From: Tillus elongatus
Lineage: Eukaryota; Arthropoda; Insecta; Coleoptera; Cleridae
Direction: 5' to 3'
DNA length: 64,000 bases
NCBI GenBank assembly: GCA_964006375.1
Contig: OZ023262.1
Location: 193,128,907 to 193,192,906, forward strand
Positions 17,113-30,030 of this stretch are shown in pieces. A program made the translations under genes and the position numbers. The notes under the pieces were generated by a model. It saw only the letters and a program-made list of their open reading frames with translations, did not search any database and was not told the origin of the DNA. Numbering within the stretch: the stretch's first letter is position 1; the number at the start of each line of letters is the position of its first letter.

Positions 17113-17351
17113 AAATAAATGAAAAAAATTCATGTAGATTTTGATGAGGTCTGGTGTAATAGTTCATAACGCAGGCTCCATAAGCGGTCGCTTTAAGGCT
17201 TACATTTTGGTGATAAGACCATGAGATTAAGTAGTAGTAGTAGTAGCAGTGGTGGGGAGGCCAACGCCAAGCAAGTAGGCCACAATGGGCCCTTTTTGCC
17301 AACCCCAGCAACCATGCTCTACTCTTCCTCGGTTCCGTCACCAAACCGCCT

Positions 17352-18027
17352 CTACCTCGAGATGAAGGTCGTGACGGTCGTCAATTGGACGGTACTTACC
17401 TGATTCCTCTGCAGAGTCCTAGATCTGAACAATTTTGCTTGAAGACTCTCACAAGCCTCGCATTTACACAGGTAGTGGTAGGACGTTTCTTCATCCTCGC
17501 CGCATTTCTGGCAAATGGGATCCCTCTCTACGCCTATCAATGTGAGGTGTCTTCTAAGGGCGTAGTGGCCTGTCAGCACCCCAAGGATGCGGCGAAGCGT
17601 AGGTTGACTCCTTCCGAGTAGCCAGACAGCTTTATCTCTGTCCGGCCTCTCCACGAAGTCCCTCGCCTGCCTGCAGCCACCAACCGACCCCCAGTGCCTC
17701 TCCATTGCTTCCTCGATCCACCTGTCTAAGGCGACAGATACTGTCTTCCTACTTATGCCTATCGCAGGCTCCGGTCCACAGAACGGCCGCCGGGAACCGA
17801 GTCTTGCGAGATTATTCGCCACCACATTTCTCGCTACGCCACAGCCGCGATCCGTCAGTGAAACAGGCCAGGCTTGCGGGCTGGAATGCAACCTCATTTT
17901 CCCTCCACTGATCCCTACCGAGGAGATTAAGTAAGTTTAGTACACCGCTTTTAAAATACGGGGATTTAATTAATTGAACGTTGGATGTTTTGAGATATGC
18001 CCCGTCAAAACGACTAAAGTAAGGCAA
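17352..18027 (-). pseudogene. LINE 3' coding relic: RNase H remnants and C-terminal zinc motif
   Basis: Read on the minus strand, 'CFTDGSR' (near 17865) is the start of an RNase H domain. Most of that domain is deleted. A frame then gives 'NVVANNLARLGSRR' and 'GPEPAIGI', the end of RNase H. The C-terminal part has 'GHYALRRHL' and a CxxC...H...C motif ('CQKCGEDEETSYHYLCKC'). This order is typical of non-LTR retrotransposons with an RNase H (I/LOA-like group); the exact clade is uncertain. The reverse transcriptase is absent. Confidence 0.8.
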
Positions 18028-18157
18028 AATGGGAATTGTTTTTACAGGAAAAAATTACATAATTCTAAAACGATTCTACACATGTATTTACACAACACCA
18101 GAAAAAGGATATTTGAAACCTGAATTTTCCTACTTTATTCAGTAAAATGGTGAACAG

Positions 18158-18388
18158 GCCGAATTACTCAGTTCGCGAGGTAAGTAACCTCTTGGATCGA
18201 ACTAGGAGGTCGCGGGTTCGAGTCCTGTATTCAGACATTCGGTCTTTTTTACTCGAATGTGGAAAGGCCGGCTTCTGATAAGTTATGGGTTGTCTATATG
18301 TGTATATATACTCCCTCCGCAGAAGTCTAAGACTTCTGAGTGCGGAATTTGTCTACTCTGGTGTTATTATTATTATGATTATTGTTAT
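18158..18388 (+). mobile_element. tRNA-derived SINE, second family (S2)
   Basis: The head carries 'TACTCAGTTCGCGAGG' as a poor A-box and 'GGGTTCGAGTCC' (18214-18225) as B-box. The body is unlike S1 and ends in TTATTATTATTATG-type repeats. It is not a functional tRNA: the stems do not close. No target-site duplication was found. Confidence 0.6.
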
Positions 18389-19209
<821 letters not shown>

Positions 19210-19324
19210 CATTATATAGGTTACGTTATAAGGTGTGTGAGCCAATCAGTCCCACGACTGCGATCTTAAGGTCTATTGTGGCTTACGCTTAATTTTCTTA
19301 TACTACACCCAATGAATCCAATCT

Positions 19325-20790
19325 GTTGCAGAAGTCGACAATTTTGAGGGCGCAAGGTGTTCCAGATCTCCTGGTGCAAGTTGGGTCATGCCAAAGAACA
19401 GATGCCTGGTTCTATCAGCTGCCAGACAGGAACACAGAACGTGCTCTGCTGTTTCTTCATCCTAAACACATACCCGGCACTCGGTTTATTGTTAAAACTT
19501 AATTCTGTGCACTCGGTTTATTGTTAAAACCTAATTCTGTGCAGGTGGTGACCCAGGCGACAATTCCCTGTATATAGGCCGATCAGAGCTCTCAGCTGTT
19601 GTCTGTTAAACTGTTTTTTAGCCGTTGACTCTGAGAGGCCCTTTATGAAGACCTTACAGTGATGTAATCCTGGCAGATTTTGTCATTGTTGACATGTCTT
19701 TGCATCCGTCTTGGTCTTCAGGGTGCACTTCGCTGGGCATAACGATATTCCCAGTGCAGGCTGCGGTCCGATATAGTTCGCATCGGCACCCTCCCCTGGT
19801 AAAAGTGCCAGCCGCTGAAATTCTATCAAGGTCCGTGAGCTCCGGTATCCAGAACAGCGACAACTCATTTTTTCATCCCAGTTGGTTAAATGCAGTCTTA
19901 CAATTGTATACCGTTTTTATAACAGCAAAACATTTTAGCTGTTTTGTGTGTGCCACGGTTTTGTTTAGTCTCCTTCACATATATCTTAACTGCATAGACT
20001 TCCGCCTGATATATGATTGCACGCTTACCAAGGCTAGATGTTATTCCTACCTTGAACCTTCACACACATGCGCTGGCTTCTACCTCTTACTTGGTTTGAC
20101 AGCCGTCCGTGTACCAGCAGAAATCTGCCCTGAATAGGGACATTTTTTGGATCCCAGTCCTCCCTGGCTGGAAGTACAATCTTGAACGACAGGTCTCTGC
20201 ACGCATCAGATCTGAGATCATTCTCCCACCCTTATAATTTCAATGTCATTGGGGAGTCTAGTTCTTTCCATACTGACTGTCTTCGGCATGTTGGCAGCCC
20301 CGTTTTAAGTATACACAATGCCCAGTTAGCCTCTCTCTTCAGCCATATATGAAGAGGTGGGATATATAGGAATAATTCCAGGGTGGCTGATCGTGTGGTG
20401 CTAAATGCACTCGTTAGCATTAGACACGCTTGTCGCTGTAGCAGTCAGTTTGACCCTCGCGATAACACAAAGTGCCTTAGGCCGCTATTTTTTGCATCTG
20501 TATATTTCAGTTGACCGTCTTATCTAGAGTAACTCCAAATATTTGGCCTGCTCCACAAATGGAAGTGTGTCGCCCATCAGAGTATGTAGTTTTAATTTAT
20601 CCAACTTTCAGCTTTTGGGACAATGACGGTTTTGTGAGGGTTCACAAATATCTGCTCCCCCTGCACCAATCATTGGCTAGATTTAAGGCTTCTTGAAGTG
20701 TATTTGAAACGTCCTCCTTAGATTTACCTCTAACCAATATGACGATATCGTACGCATGCGACTGGTGTTCCACCTCATACAGTTCCAGAA
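19325..20790 (-). pseudogene. LINE relic: RT tail, RNase H, zinc motif
   Basis: On the minus strand, from about 20690 downward, there is the end of a reverse transcriptase ('KLKLHTL' region, then a 'VTLDKTVN' thumb motif near 20525). RNase H follows, with 'TDGCQTK' near 20095 and 'ANYIGPQPALGI' near 19760. The C-terminal 'DEETAEHVLCSCLAADRTR' zinc-like motif lies near 19450. Frames change repeatedly and many stops occur. The GPxPAIGI ending resembles that of the relic at 17352-18027. A 33-base direct duplication ('CACTCGGTTTATTGTTAAAA') lies at 19479-19543. Confidence 0.75.
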
Positions 20791-20867
20791 TGGACATATA
20801 TCTTCATTTAATAGCTTTTCTATAATAGTCTTTCTAGCGTTTAGTAAGTAAATATGCCAGTGAACCT

Positions 20868-21030
20868 AAGTACGATTTGGAGAACCCAATTAATCACAAT
20901 ACAGTTTTAGGCCTGACTATAAATAAACTAGTTTATTAGTCCCTCTCATGACGCCAACTTTGTTAGCGAAACGATCGTCAGGTCTAAAAACTGTACTGTG
21001 ATGAACTGAATTCTCCAAATTGTATTTACT
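20868..21030. repeat. Fold-back related to PLE termini
   Basis: Arms carry 'TTTGGAGAACCCAATTAAT' (left) and 'GAATTCTCCAAATTGTA' (right), around 'TTAGCGAAACGATCGTCAGG'. The same words occur at 25432-25742 and at the ends of the PLE at 54.5-56.2 kb. Confidence 0.7.
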
Positions 21031-21121
21031 CGTATATTGTAAGCTTCTTTCCTGTTGGTAAGCTTGATCCGATCGTTCTTTCTTCGTGTAATTTTTGACT
21101 TCTTCATTCTATTATTGCATT

Positions 21122-21537
21122 CATAATAGATGTGACGAATTATAGGCCGATTTCTTTGATTTCCAATGTTGCACAGGTTTTGGAGATGATACTGAAAGAG
21201 CGACTAAACAGTTACCTGCGGAAATAAAATCTCTTGTCTGATAAGCAATATGGTTTTTGTGAAAAAAAAAATCAACTCAGGATGCTGTAAATGATCTAAC
21301 CTCCAGCATATATGATAGTCTTGATAAAGGCAATCATCCGTCATTATGCGTTTTGATAGATTTAAGAAAAGCTTTTGACACTGTCAGCCATGTGAAACTG
21401 CTGGAGGTTCTGGAAAGTATTGGCATAAGTTGTATATATGACTGACAGATTTCAAGTAGTCAAGATAAAAGAGACAGTGAGTAGCCCTCAAAGAGTGGAG
21501 TTGGGTGTCCCTCAGGGAACAATTTTGGGTCCCTTGC

Positions 21538-21619
<82 letters not shown>

Positions 21620-22491
21620 GACCTCTTTAAATTGCGCTGTATGGGCAAAATGGTAGTGTACGTGGATGATACTGCTATTTTCTATACGGCAGACAGTTGG
21701 TGTTCCCTAAAAAAACTAGTTGATAGGGATCTTGAAGTGATTATGGCATGGTTTTCTGATAGATGGTTGACCGTGAACCTTTAAAAAACCGTGTTTGTCC
21801 CTTTCTCATCTTACGTCCGCTGTTTGCCCTCTTATGATGCAATCAGTGTTGGTGGTAATTTGGCAATACGAAAGGTGAACAAAGTATCATATCTGGGACT
21901 AGATATAGATTCCCATATGAGATGGGATTTCCATATACAAAAATTGGTTAAAAAACTTAGGGTATTGCTGTACAAATTGAGATCCATTAAGGAAATGTTG
22001 GATAATAAACATCTGCGTACTGTATATCATGCATTGGTTGAAAGTGTTCAACGTTACGGCATACTAGCCTGAGGCGGTGCGTCTGAGTCCCATCTCAGAT
22101 TCCTGCAAATTACCCAAAACCGTATTGTTAAGGTGATACATGGTAAAGATTATGCTTACCCTAGTGATCGTCTATACAAGGACACTTGCTTGATGGATAT
22201 TAGGGAGCTATTTTACTTTGCAGTTGAAAACACTCAGCATGCTCAGCGGGAGAGTCTTACAACAATAGAGCATTCACATTTAACTAGACATAGCACACAC
22301 TCGTTTAAAACGCAAAAGGTGAGGAAGGCGGTTGCGCAGAGATCGTTTGCTTACCTATGTGTAAGGGTTTATAATTCGGTGCCTCCTGAAATAAGAGAAC
22401 ACACTTCTTTGAATTTATTTAAGAAACGACTAAAGAGCTGGATTTTTCATAAACCTAGAAGTGTCATTTACTCTTTGTTTAGAAGAAATTG
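21122..22491 (+). pseudogene. LINE reverse transcriptase relic with internal (TA)n
   Basis: RT motifs in order: 'NYRPISLIS', 'DKQYGF', catalytic Asp in 'LIDLRKAFDTV' (near 21355), 'GVPQGTILGPLLFN' (near 21505), a (TA)n array, 'INDLF', then 'YVDDTAIF' with both Asp intact (near 21660). The thumb 'YLGLDIDSHMRWDFHI' and the C-terminal 'RVYNSVPPEIREHTSLNLF' follow. Stops occur near 21224, 21782 and 22071, with frameshifts including the one made by the array. No endonuclease domain is present. CR1 or Jockey group; the clade is uncertain. Confidence 0.85.
21544..21616. repeat. (TA)n array inside a reverse transcriptase motif
   Basis: The array sits exactly where the conserved Phe-Asn-Ile-Tyr-Ile-Asn-Asp-Leu stretch is encoded. 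The flanking codons are correct on both sides, but the reading frame is shifted by the extra length. Confidence 0.95.
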
Positions 22492-22825
22492 ACAACAATG
22501 GGACAAGTGCGCGCTGGTTCCTGCATGGGTCGGTGGTTTTGTGTGTGTGCGGGCGTGTGTGCGTCTGGGGGTGTGTGTGGTTGGTCGCGTGAGTGTCGGT
22601 GTTTCTTTGTTTCTTTGTTTGTTTTTTTGAGTGGAGAGGGAACAGTGTGTTTGAACTGGGGACGGGCGGGTCGGAGTGGATATCGGTATTGGGGCATGTA
22701 TACCTGTGATTGGAGACTGGAAACTAAGTTTTTTTTTAGATGTTGGTATTTTAAAGTGCATATATGCTTTTTTGTTTTTGTGTAGCAGATGCCTTACGAT
22801 GTTTTAATCAATGACTTCTTTGGAG

Positions 22826-23015
22826 GGAAGTCTTTGACTTAGGCTGTTTTTTCTCTCCATTTGTTGGGGGAGATTTTTTTTGGTGTAAATTGCGCATTAT
22901 TATATTTAACTATAATGCCAACAAGTCTTTGACTTAGGCAGTTTTTTTCTCTACATTTATTGGGGGATATTTTTTTTTGTGTGTGTAAATTTTTCATTAT
23001 TGTATGTTTATTTGT
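22826..23015 (+). repeat. 95-base tandem duplication in LINE 3' region
   Basis: 'AAGTCTTTGACTTAGGC' followed by a T-run, 'TCTCTCCATTTGTTGGGGG' and a T-run occurs at 22829 and again at 22924. The second copy has diverged by several bases. Confidence 0.8.
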
Positions 23016-23052
23016 ATTTTTCTGTAGGGAGGGAAACCTTCTCAATACATGT

Positions 23053-23053
<1 letters not shown>

Positions 23054-23140
<87 letters not shown>
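23054..23140. repeat. (TTA)n, probable LINE 3' tail
   Basis: About 29 TTA units. They directly follow the LINE 3' region. Confidence 0.9.
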
Positions 23141-24084
23141 CATATAATTCTTTTGCTTTCCGATATTTTGTCTGATCATTTTTAAAATTTATATATCCAT
23201 AAAAAGTTATAAAAAAGCATACTCCACAGCTAAAAACAATGTACTATCTGCAGATTCCGTAACTTGTCTGCCTGATGTGTTCGGGTTAAGTTAGCCAGTG
23301 TTATCCGCTTATTCATTTCAATCGCCTTAAATTAACACAATTGAGTTATAAAATATAATATAAACCACGACACAAATTACAGGCATGTTTTATAAACGTT
23401 CACATCATTTCACTCTCGATTTCATTTACGCGTTCATCCACAAGTTCTGCACACTGACCGCGATTAAGTTAATTTAATAAATTCCAGAACGTTAGTTGTA
23501 GAATGAAAAAATCCAGCATGAAAGCGGCAGTACCTACGGAATAAATTACTTAATACCAGTACATTATTTTATAATAATATTAATGTTCCATCACCTAGCA
23601 ATTTGATGTAATAACCGAACAACAAGACAATAATGACAATAATAATAGATCACTCTTTCTCCGACACAATAATAAAAAACCGACACATATTTACAAGCAA
23701 GAGTTTAATAAATTGCACCATGTACATTAGGACTTTCATATCCTGTCATTACAAAGGTATGATTGAATCTGGTATTGGCGGATTGTGATCTGGATAGGTC
23801 TCAAAGCATTACCGTAAACATTGAAAGAAATTGTCATGGTAAGGTCCGTATTAAAATAATGTCGAACGTGCCTAGTTAACTGGGAAGAGAAAGACCGGTT
23901 TAGTTCTTACTAAGACAGTCACATTTTGTTACACCCATGTTGGGCGGTCTCACGTGCACTATCCCTTCAGTAGGGTAGTAGATATATACGAGGGCCTCTG
24001 TCCAGCCTCCGAGATGCCAGCCTCCGAGAACTGCGCAAGCGCGGTAGGTCACACGAAGCACGACAGTGGGTGAATAGTATAACG
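23141..24084. other. No recognised gene; locally GC-richer near 23940-24080
   Basis: 23940-24080 is richer in GC. It contains a short hairpin ('TACCCTACTGAAGGGATAG' on the minus strand) and a 'CCAGCCTCCGAGA' duplicate. Otherwise nothing is recognisable. Confidence 0.35.
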
Positions 24085-24600
24085 AGGGGTTTAGCCTGAA
24101 GTGACGTAATCCAAGATGGCGGTAAGATAGCGAGCTGTTGGCGCGGAAATACGAATTTCAAATTTTAAACGACATTTGATGCAGTCTATCAAAATAAGAG
24201 GATCCGACACTTAGATTTAGCATATAATGACGTATGTAAAGATGGCGGATGGATCATGCGCAGTCAAAACTTGTAATTTTTGGCATGTGTGAGGTATTAT
24301 TGTTCACAGCATCGGTAGAGCTCTACCCAGAGATGACGTAATCCAAAATGGCGGCCAAGACAATCCATACTAAGTGAAAAATAAGAAGTTAAAATTTGAA
24401 ATGACATTTGATCTGGACTGTCAAAATAAGAAAGTCCAACATTTGCACGCATGTAATGCTATATATAAACATGTCGAGCTGGGTATGCGCAATTAAAACT
24501 TTTTATTTTGTAGTGTGAGGTATCATTGTTCTCAACATCGGTAGAGCTCTAACTTGAGACGACGTAAGTCAAGATGGTGGGTAAGCTGTTGGCATAAAAA
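24085..24600. repeat. ~230-base tandem repeat, 2.2 copies
   Basis: 'TGACGTAATCCAAGATGGCGG' words recur at 24102, 24334 and (as 'GACGTAAGTCAAGATGG') 24561. In between, 'ATGCGCAGTCAAAACT', 'GTGTGAGGTATTATTGTTC' and 'CATCGGTAGAGCTCTA' recur in order. Confidence 0.85.
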
Positions 24601-24847
24601 TAAGAAGACAATTGACATTGTTCTTTATTAAGAGAATACCAGAGAATTTTATTTTTTAGTCATCCCAACGACGCCAGTAAAAAAGTCTGATATTCTTAAG
24701 ACTTGAGGGGAATCACCACCTTCTATCTGCTAGGACTAAATTAAAATTGGGAACGATATACTTTTTATCTCTATTGAAAACACATATCTATTAATTTCTT
24801 AGACAATAGACCAAATACTTTTCCAGCTATATTTCATAGCTGGAAAA

Positions 24848-24848
<1 letters not shown>

Positions 24849-24925
<77 letters not shown>

Positions 24926-25050
24926 TGACCCAAATATGTGTTCTAAGGGTCCTAGTTCGCTCTAAATTTGAAGAAATTTTGTCAAAATTCAAAAGCAGCC
25001 ATCTCCTCAGTAGTGAATTGTTTTACGAAAATCTACTAAAAATCGAAAAT
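24849..25050 (+). mobile_element. Family A: (TA)n plus right half
   Basis: (TA)n 24849-24922 is followed by a diverged right half ('TGTGTTCTAAGGGTCCTAG') ending in a degraded hairpin near 25040. The left half is absent. Confidence 0.7.
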
Positions 25051-25431
25051 TAATTTCTCACGTTGAGACCTTGTATCTCATTCAATTTTGACTTTTGGAC
25101 TGACGTAAGTTTGGCTGAATTGTAACCTATTGATTACAAGAATCTATTGCTGCTCTGTGTACCTTTACTTCTGGACCCTGCTGTATAACATAATTAATAC
25201 CAACAGAAAAATTTTATCCGATTTTAAATTAGACAAGTATTATCGCCCCACAAATTGCGGAACACAACCTTATACCCCTCGCAAATGTTTTTCGTCTAAA
25301 AATTTGCTAACCAAGCCTCCCAGAAGCATCTCTAACTTACTTATTTCATCTGACATTTGTCTACCATATATGACAATTTAACCATGGATAATCCTATCCA
25401 ATATTCAATAAGTATATATTGGGATCTGTGA
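25051..25431. other. No recognised gene
   Basis: An open frame at 25130-25381 (+) has no similarity that I recognise. Confidence 0.3.
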
Positions 25432-25742
25432 TGAGCACTGATAAGTACAATTCGGAGAACCTAATTAATCACAGTATAGTTTTTAGGCCTGACGATCGTT
25501 TCGCTAACAAAGTTAGCGTCATCGGAGGGATGAATAAACTTTATTTATTAAACGTTTAATAAATAGAGTTTATTCGTCCCTCTGACTTGATGAATAAACT
25601 TTATCTATTAAACGTTTAATAAATAAAGTTTATTCGACCCTCTGACGACGCTAATTTTGTTAGTGAAACGATCGTCAGGTCTAAAAACTGTATTGCGATG
25701 AATTGGGTTCTCCAAGTTGTACTTATCAGTGCTCATCACAGG
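25432..25742. repeat. Long palindrome related to PLE termini
   Basis: Outer arms 'TGATGAGCACTGATAAGTAC' (25432) and 'GTACTTATCAGTGCTCATCA' (ending 25739) are complementary. Inside are 'CCTGACGATCGTTTCGCTAAC' and its partner near 25640-25680, then 'TAAACTTTATTTATTAAACG' palindromic units repeated twice at the centre. Arms total roughly 110 bases with few mismatches. Confidence 0.85.
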
Positions 25743-25767
25743 TTCCAAACTCTATTCACATCTAACT

Positions 25768-26425
25768 CTAACAATTAACGAAAATATCGGTGAACATGGA
25801 TAAAAAAGATAATTATGGAGGATTTCACTCGATCTTCTTGAGATCCCATTATCAGATTCTGACTTGGTGAAAATGGGACCATCTTAGGAGTATACGCTTT
25901 AAACAAAAACTATTTTTTAAATTAGTGCACAATTGACGAAAATATCGGTGAATATACAACAAAAAACAATTTTTGAGGAATTGCCTCGATTTCCCTGAGA
26001 TCCCATCTTTAGATCCTGACTTGGTGAAAATATACTCATGAGTATATCCTTTCAAACAAACAAAAATATTTTCTTAAATTGGTCCACAATTGACGAAAAT
26101 ATCGGTGAACATACTTACAAAAAAAGGTTTGAGGATTTCCCTCGATTTCCCTAAGATTCCGTCATCAGATCCTAACTTGGTGAAAACTAGACCACCTTGT
26201 GACTATACCCTTTCAAGCAAAAAAATATGTTTTTAAATCGGTCCACAATTGACGAAAATATCGTTGAACATACGTAAAAAAAGTTTTTGAGGATTTCCCT
26301 CGATTTCCTTGAGATCCCATTATCAGCGCCTGACATGGTGAAAGTGGTACCAACTCAAGAGTATCCCCTTTCGAACAAACTAAGATTTTTTTTAAATTGG
26401 TTGACAATTAACGAAAATATCTGTG
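25768..26425. repeat. 158-base tandem repeat, four copies
   Basis: 'ACGAAAATATCGGTGAA' recurs at 25778, 25936, 26093, 26252 and 26411, with periods of 158, 157, 159 and 159. 'GAGATCCCAT' and 'CCTGACTTGGTGAAAAT' blocks keep the same order in each. Minus-strand open frames across it are by-products. Confidence 0.9.
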
Positions 26426-26437
26426 AGTATACATTAA

Positions 26438-26580
26438 AAAAATACATACAGGCGAACATAGAACCTCGGTAGGTAGAAGCGGTTAAAAAACGATAAAATA
26501 TACATTGAAAAAAGTACATACAGACGAACATAGAACCTACTCCTTTTTTGAACTCGGTTAAAAAACGATAAAATAGAAAG
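26438..26580. repeat. Short direct duplication
   Basis: 'ATACAGGCGAACATAGAACCT' with 'CGGTTAAAAAACGATAAAAT' at 26448-26505 is repeated at 26517-26573. Confidence 0.75.
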
Positions 26581-26705
26581 ATTTTTTTTTCAAATCCTTC
26601 ACAAAAAACTTGTCAACTAGATGGTTCTAGTTTACCGCGATATTAAATTGTACATAGGATCTCACAAACGAGTCAAAACTTGTTAAGGTAAATAATGCAA
26701 TCTTT

Positions 26706-27099
26706 ATTAGCACCTGGCAGAACCTCGGTGGTTCAGGGGTAAGAACGTGTGCCTCCGAACTGAAGGGTACTGGGTTCGATCCTAGGGTACTCCTTTCACT
26801 TTTTCAGTACAAACTGTAAAATTAACACCAATCGAGGTTCGGGCATTGTATTTGAGCAAGTTGAATGTCTGCACGTTCCACCCTTCGGAGGGGGCGTAAT
26901 GCCGTCGGTCCCGTGTCCATACGATGTTGAGCACCTTAAAGATCCCTACCCTCCTTATAGAAAGGCAGGGGTTCGGAAAAATTTCCAGGATAGTGAGGTA
27001 AAACTGCTCCCTGGCGTCGGTGATTGGCCATAGTCGCGGAAATAGGTCGACGCTAAAGAAACAAAACACACACACACACACACACACATTAGCACCTGG
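26706..27099 (+). mobile_element. SINE family S1, full copy with 13-base target-site duplication
   Basis: The duplication 'ATTAGCACCTGGC' lies at 26706-26718 and 27087-27099. The element (26719-27086) begins with a tRNA-like head: A-box-like 'GGTGGTTCAGGGG' and B-box 'GGGTTCGATCC' (26772-26782). A 200-base body shared with 16925-17112 follows, and it ends in a (CA)n tail. RNA polymerase III would transcribe it from the internal boxes. Retrotransposition would need a LINE partner, not identified. Confidence 0.9.
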
Positions 27100-27894
27100 C
27101 CTATAATGTAGATAGTCGTGTACTTCTGTCATCTGATATTTCACGTTTGCAAACTAGTCTTTGGTCCTCAAATTAGGTAAATATTTTCCATTGAGTATTA
27201 TTTTCGAATTTGACTGAATTCTTGCGAAAATTATTTACCGTTATTGATTTTTTATAAAAAAATATTAATATAACTGTCTAGATACATGTTTTAGAACTAA
27301 TGTGTTGATTAAGACATCCTTAAGTTATTCAATTTAAGTTCGTAATTAATGAAGTATTTATGCAGCGCATAATATAATTAATAATTTGTTAATTGATGGA
27401 CTGGTCAGCTAATAGTCCATTCTTGACGTTGTTTTCCCATCCATTACATATGCTGTAAGCTTTTTGTAAAAGTCTTCTTTTTGTTTGTTCAGAGTCCAAT
27501 TAGTTACTCGATACGACCAATTCATTAGAATGATAAAGTATCGAGTTTGAGTTGGATTACAACACGGATCAAATGCTGCAGCATCATTTCTCATCTTACC
27601 GTAACAAATTCGACAAATATGACTGTTAAATATACAATCTCGAACAATCAATCTACGAAAATATGACCACAGATAAAAAGCTCACAAGCAAGTTACTGTT
27701 ATTTAAAACGTTATGTTCAAAACACGATAGTTTAAAAAGAAAGGCAGAAAAAGAGGCAAAACAGTAGAAGAGGCATAACAAAACTGCTATTTAATATCAA
27801 CAAAGCAGAATAAGATCAAAAGTAATTAATTTGCTACGTTAAGCACCTTTATACGAGGCTTACCATCAAAAAGTATACAAGCGGATTTTCGTAT
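27100..27894. other. No recognised gene
   Basis: An open frame at 27409-27651 (-, 80 codons) has several Cys and His residues but matches no family that I recognise. Confidence 0.3.
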
Positions 27895-28090
27895 ACTTAA
27901 ACTTATCTTTTGGATCTCTTAGGTATCCGGACTTAGCACCATTGGACTTATTCGTGGGCGCGTTTAAAAAGTAAAATCTATGCACACATGCCTGTGAGAT
28001 CTGCGCCAGCGCATTGTTATCTAATGCCATCGGGATAACACCCGAAATGCTTGAGAACCTGAGAACCATGGCACATATCTTAATAGGACA
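27895..28090 (+). pseudogene. Mariner-like transposase C-terminal fragment
   Basis: 'YPDLAPLDLFV' (near 27930) is the region of the third catalytic Asp. Shifted-frame 'GITPEMLENLRT' near 28033 is the usual C-terminal tail of insect mariner-type transposases. About 200 bases remain. No terminal repeats were found. Confidence 0.65.
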
Positions 28091-29286
<1,196 letters not shown>

Positions 29287-29304
29287 ACAAATTTAACTTG
29301 GCGT

Positions 29305-29600
29305 TTAGTGTATATTTGGTAAGAAAACCACCCAAAAATTAAAATCATACGTTCTTTAGTCAGTGGAATATGTCAACCGATATTGGTCTTCGTTTCTTTA
29401 CCGATTTTATCATTATCCCTAGAACATCCATAATATAAACCCGCTATTAAAAAAACGTTGCAGCGTACAAAAAAGAGCATCAGAATATATTTTCTTGTAT
29501 GCAAGTTTACTGCAAAGTTTTGTTTTTATTTTGTTTTTAATTTTTTTAAAACTTCATTTTAGAACTGGTGCTATGCGCTCTAAAAATATTATGTATATTT
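29305..29600 (+). repeat. Diverged direct repeat, first copy
   Basis: 'TTGGTAAGAAAACCACCC', 'AGTGGAATATGTC', 'AAAACGTTGCAGC' and 'GGTGCTATGCG' recur in the same order at 31225-31530. The two copies flank the pogo-like relic. Confidence 0.65.
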
Positions 29601-29603
29601 AGA

Positions 29604-29880
29604 CCGAGTAACCAGTGGATTTAGTTTTCTTTGGCCCGCTTAAGAACACACTCAACAATCAATGTGCGTTTTGGATTAAAACAATTTCGGAAAAACGCAT
29701 CGCCTTATACGAAATTCCAGTCTTGTTCAGTCAAGCTTATCAGAAAGTGTGTTCGGTAAACGGGTCCAACCCGCAGATATCAACCCATTTTAACAAGATT
29801 ACAATTCCAATTAAGAAGAAATTGTTATTTCTAAATCTGTACTTCACACATCCAATGCAGATTAACAAAGAATAGATTCA
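29604..29880 (+). pseudogene. pogo/CENP-B-type DDE transposase fragment
   Basis: 'PVDLVFFGPLKNTLNNQC' (from about 29609) matches the final Asp region of DDE_1 (pogo, jerky, CENP-B) transposases. 'RIALYEIPVLFSQAYQKV' matches the following conserved stretch. Then a frameshift near 29762 shows an 'INPF' motif in another frame, as expected for the 'GIxPFN' end of the domain. Earlier catalytic residues are not present. Confidence 0.7.
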
Positions 29881-30030
29881 CTGATTAAAGAGAACTACTC
29901 TACACCACCCAAGCCCTGTATTTTACAAAGCAACGCAACAAACCGTATGGGGAACAATCGAAAAATGTTTCCCTTGCCAGAAAACTTATAAATAATACTG
30001 ACAAAAAGGAACTTAATGTGAGAAAAAATA

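Larger units (their letters stand above)
21122..23140 (+). mobile_element. 5'-truncated LINE (CR1/Jockey-like)
   Basis: It starts inside the reverse transcriptase at the 'NYRPISLIS' motif and runs through the C-terminal domain to a TGA at about 22489-22491. A 3' region follows, with a 95-base tandem duplication, and it ends in a (TTA)n tail. Microsatellite tails are usual for CR1/L2-type LINEs, which supports the 3' boundary. No target-site duplication was found. Confidence 0.75.

Noticed and set aside
18170..18240. Possible tRNA gene
   Set aside because: The B-box is good, but the acceptor and anticodon stems do not close; better explained as a SINE head. The same holds near 26720 and 40560.
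22468..22785. Overlapping frames on both strands after the LINE
   Set aside because: They come from GT-rich low-complexity sequence in the LINE 3' region.
25852..26407. Minus-strand frames resembling one another
   Set aside because: They are by-products of the 158-base tandem repeat.
24085..26425. CRISPR-like array
   Set aside because: Repeat units are 158-230 bases without short direct repeats and unique spacers; this is eukaryotic tandem-repeat DNA.
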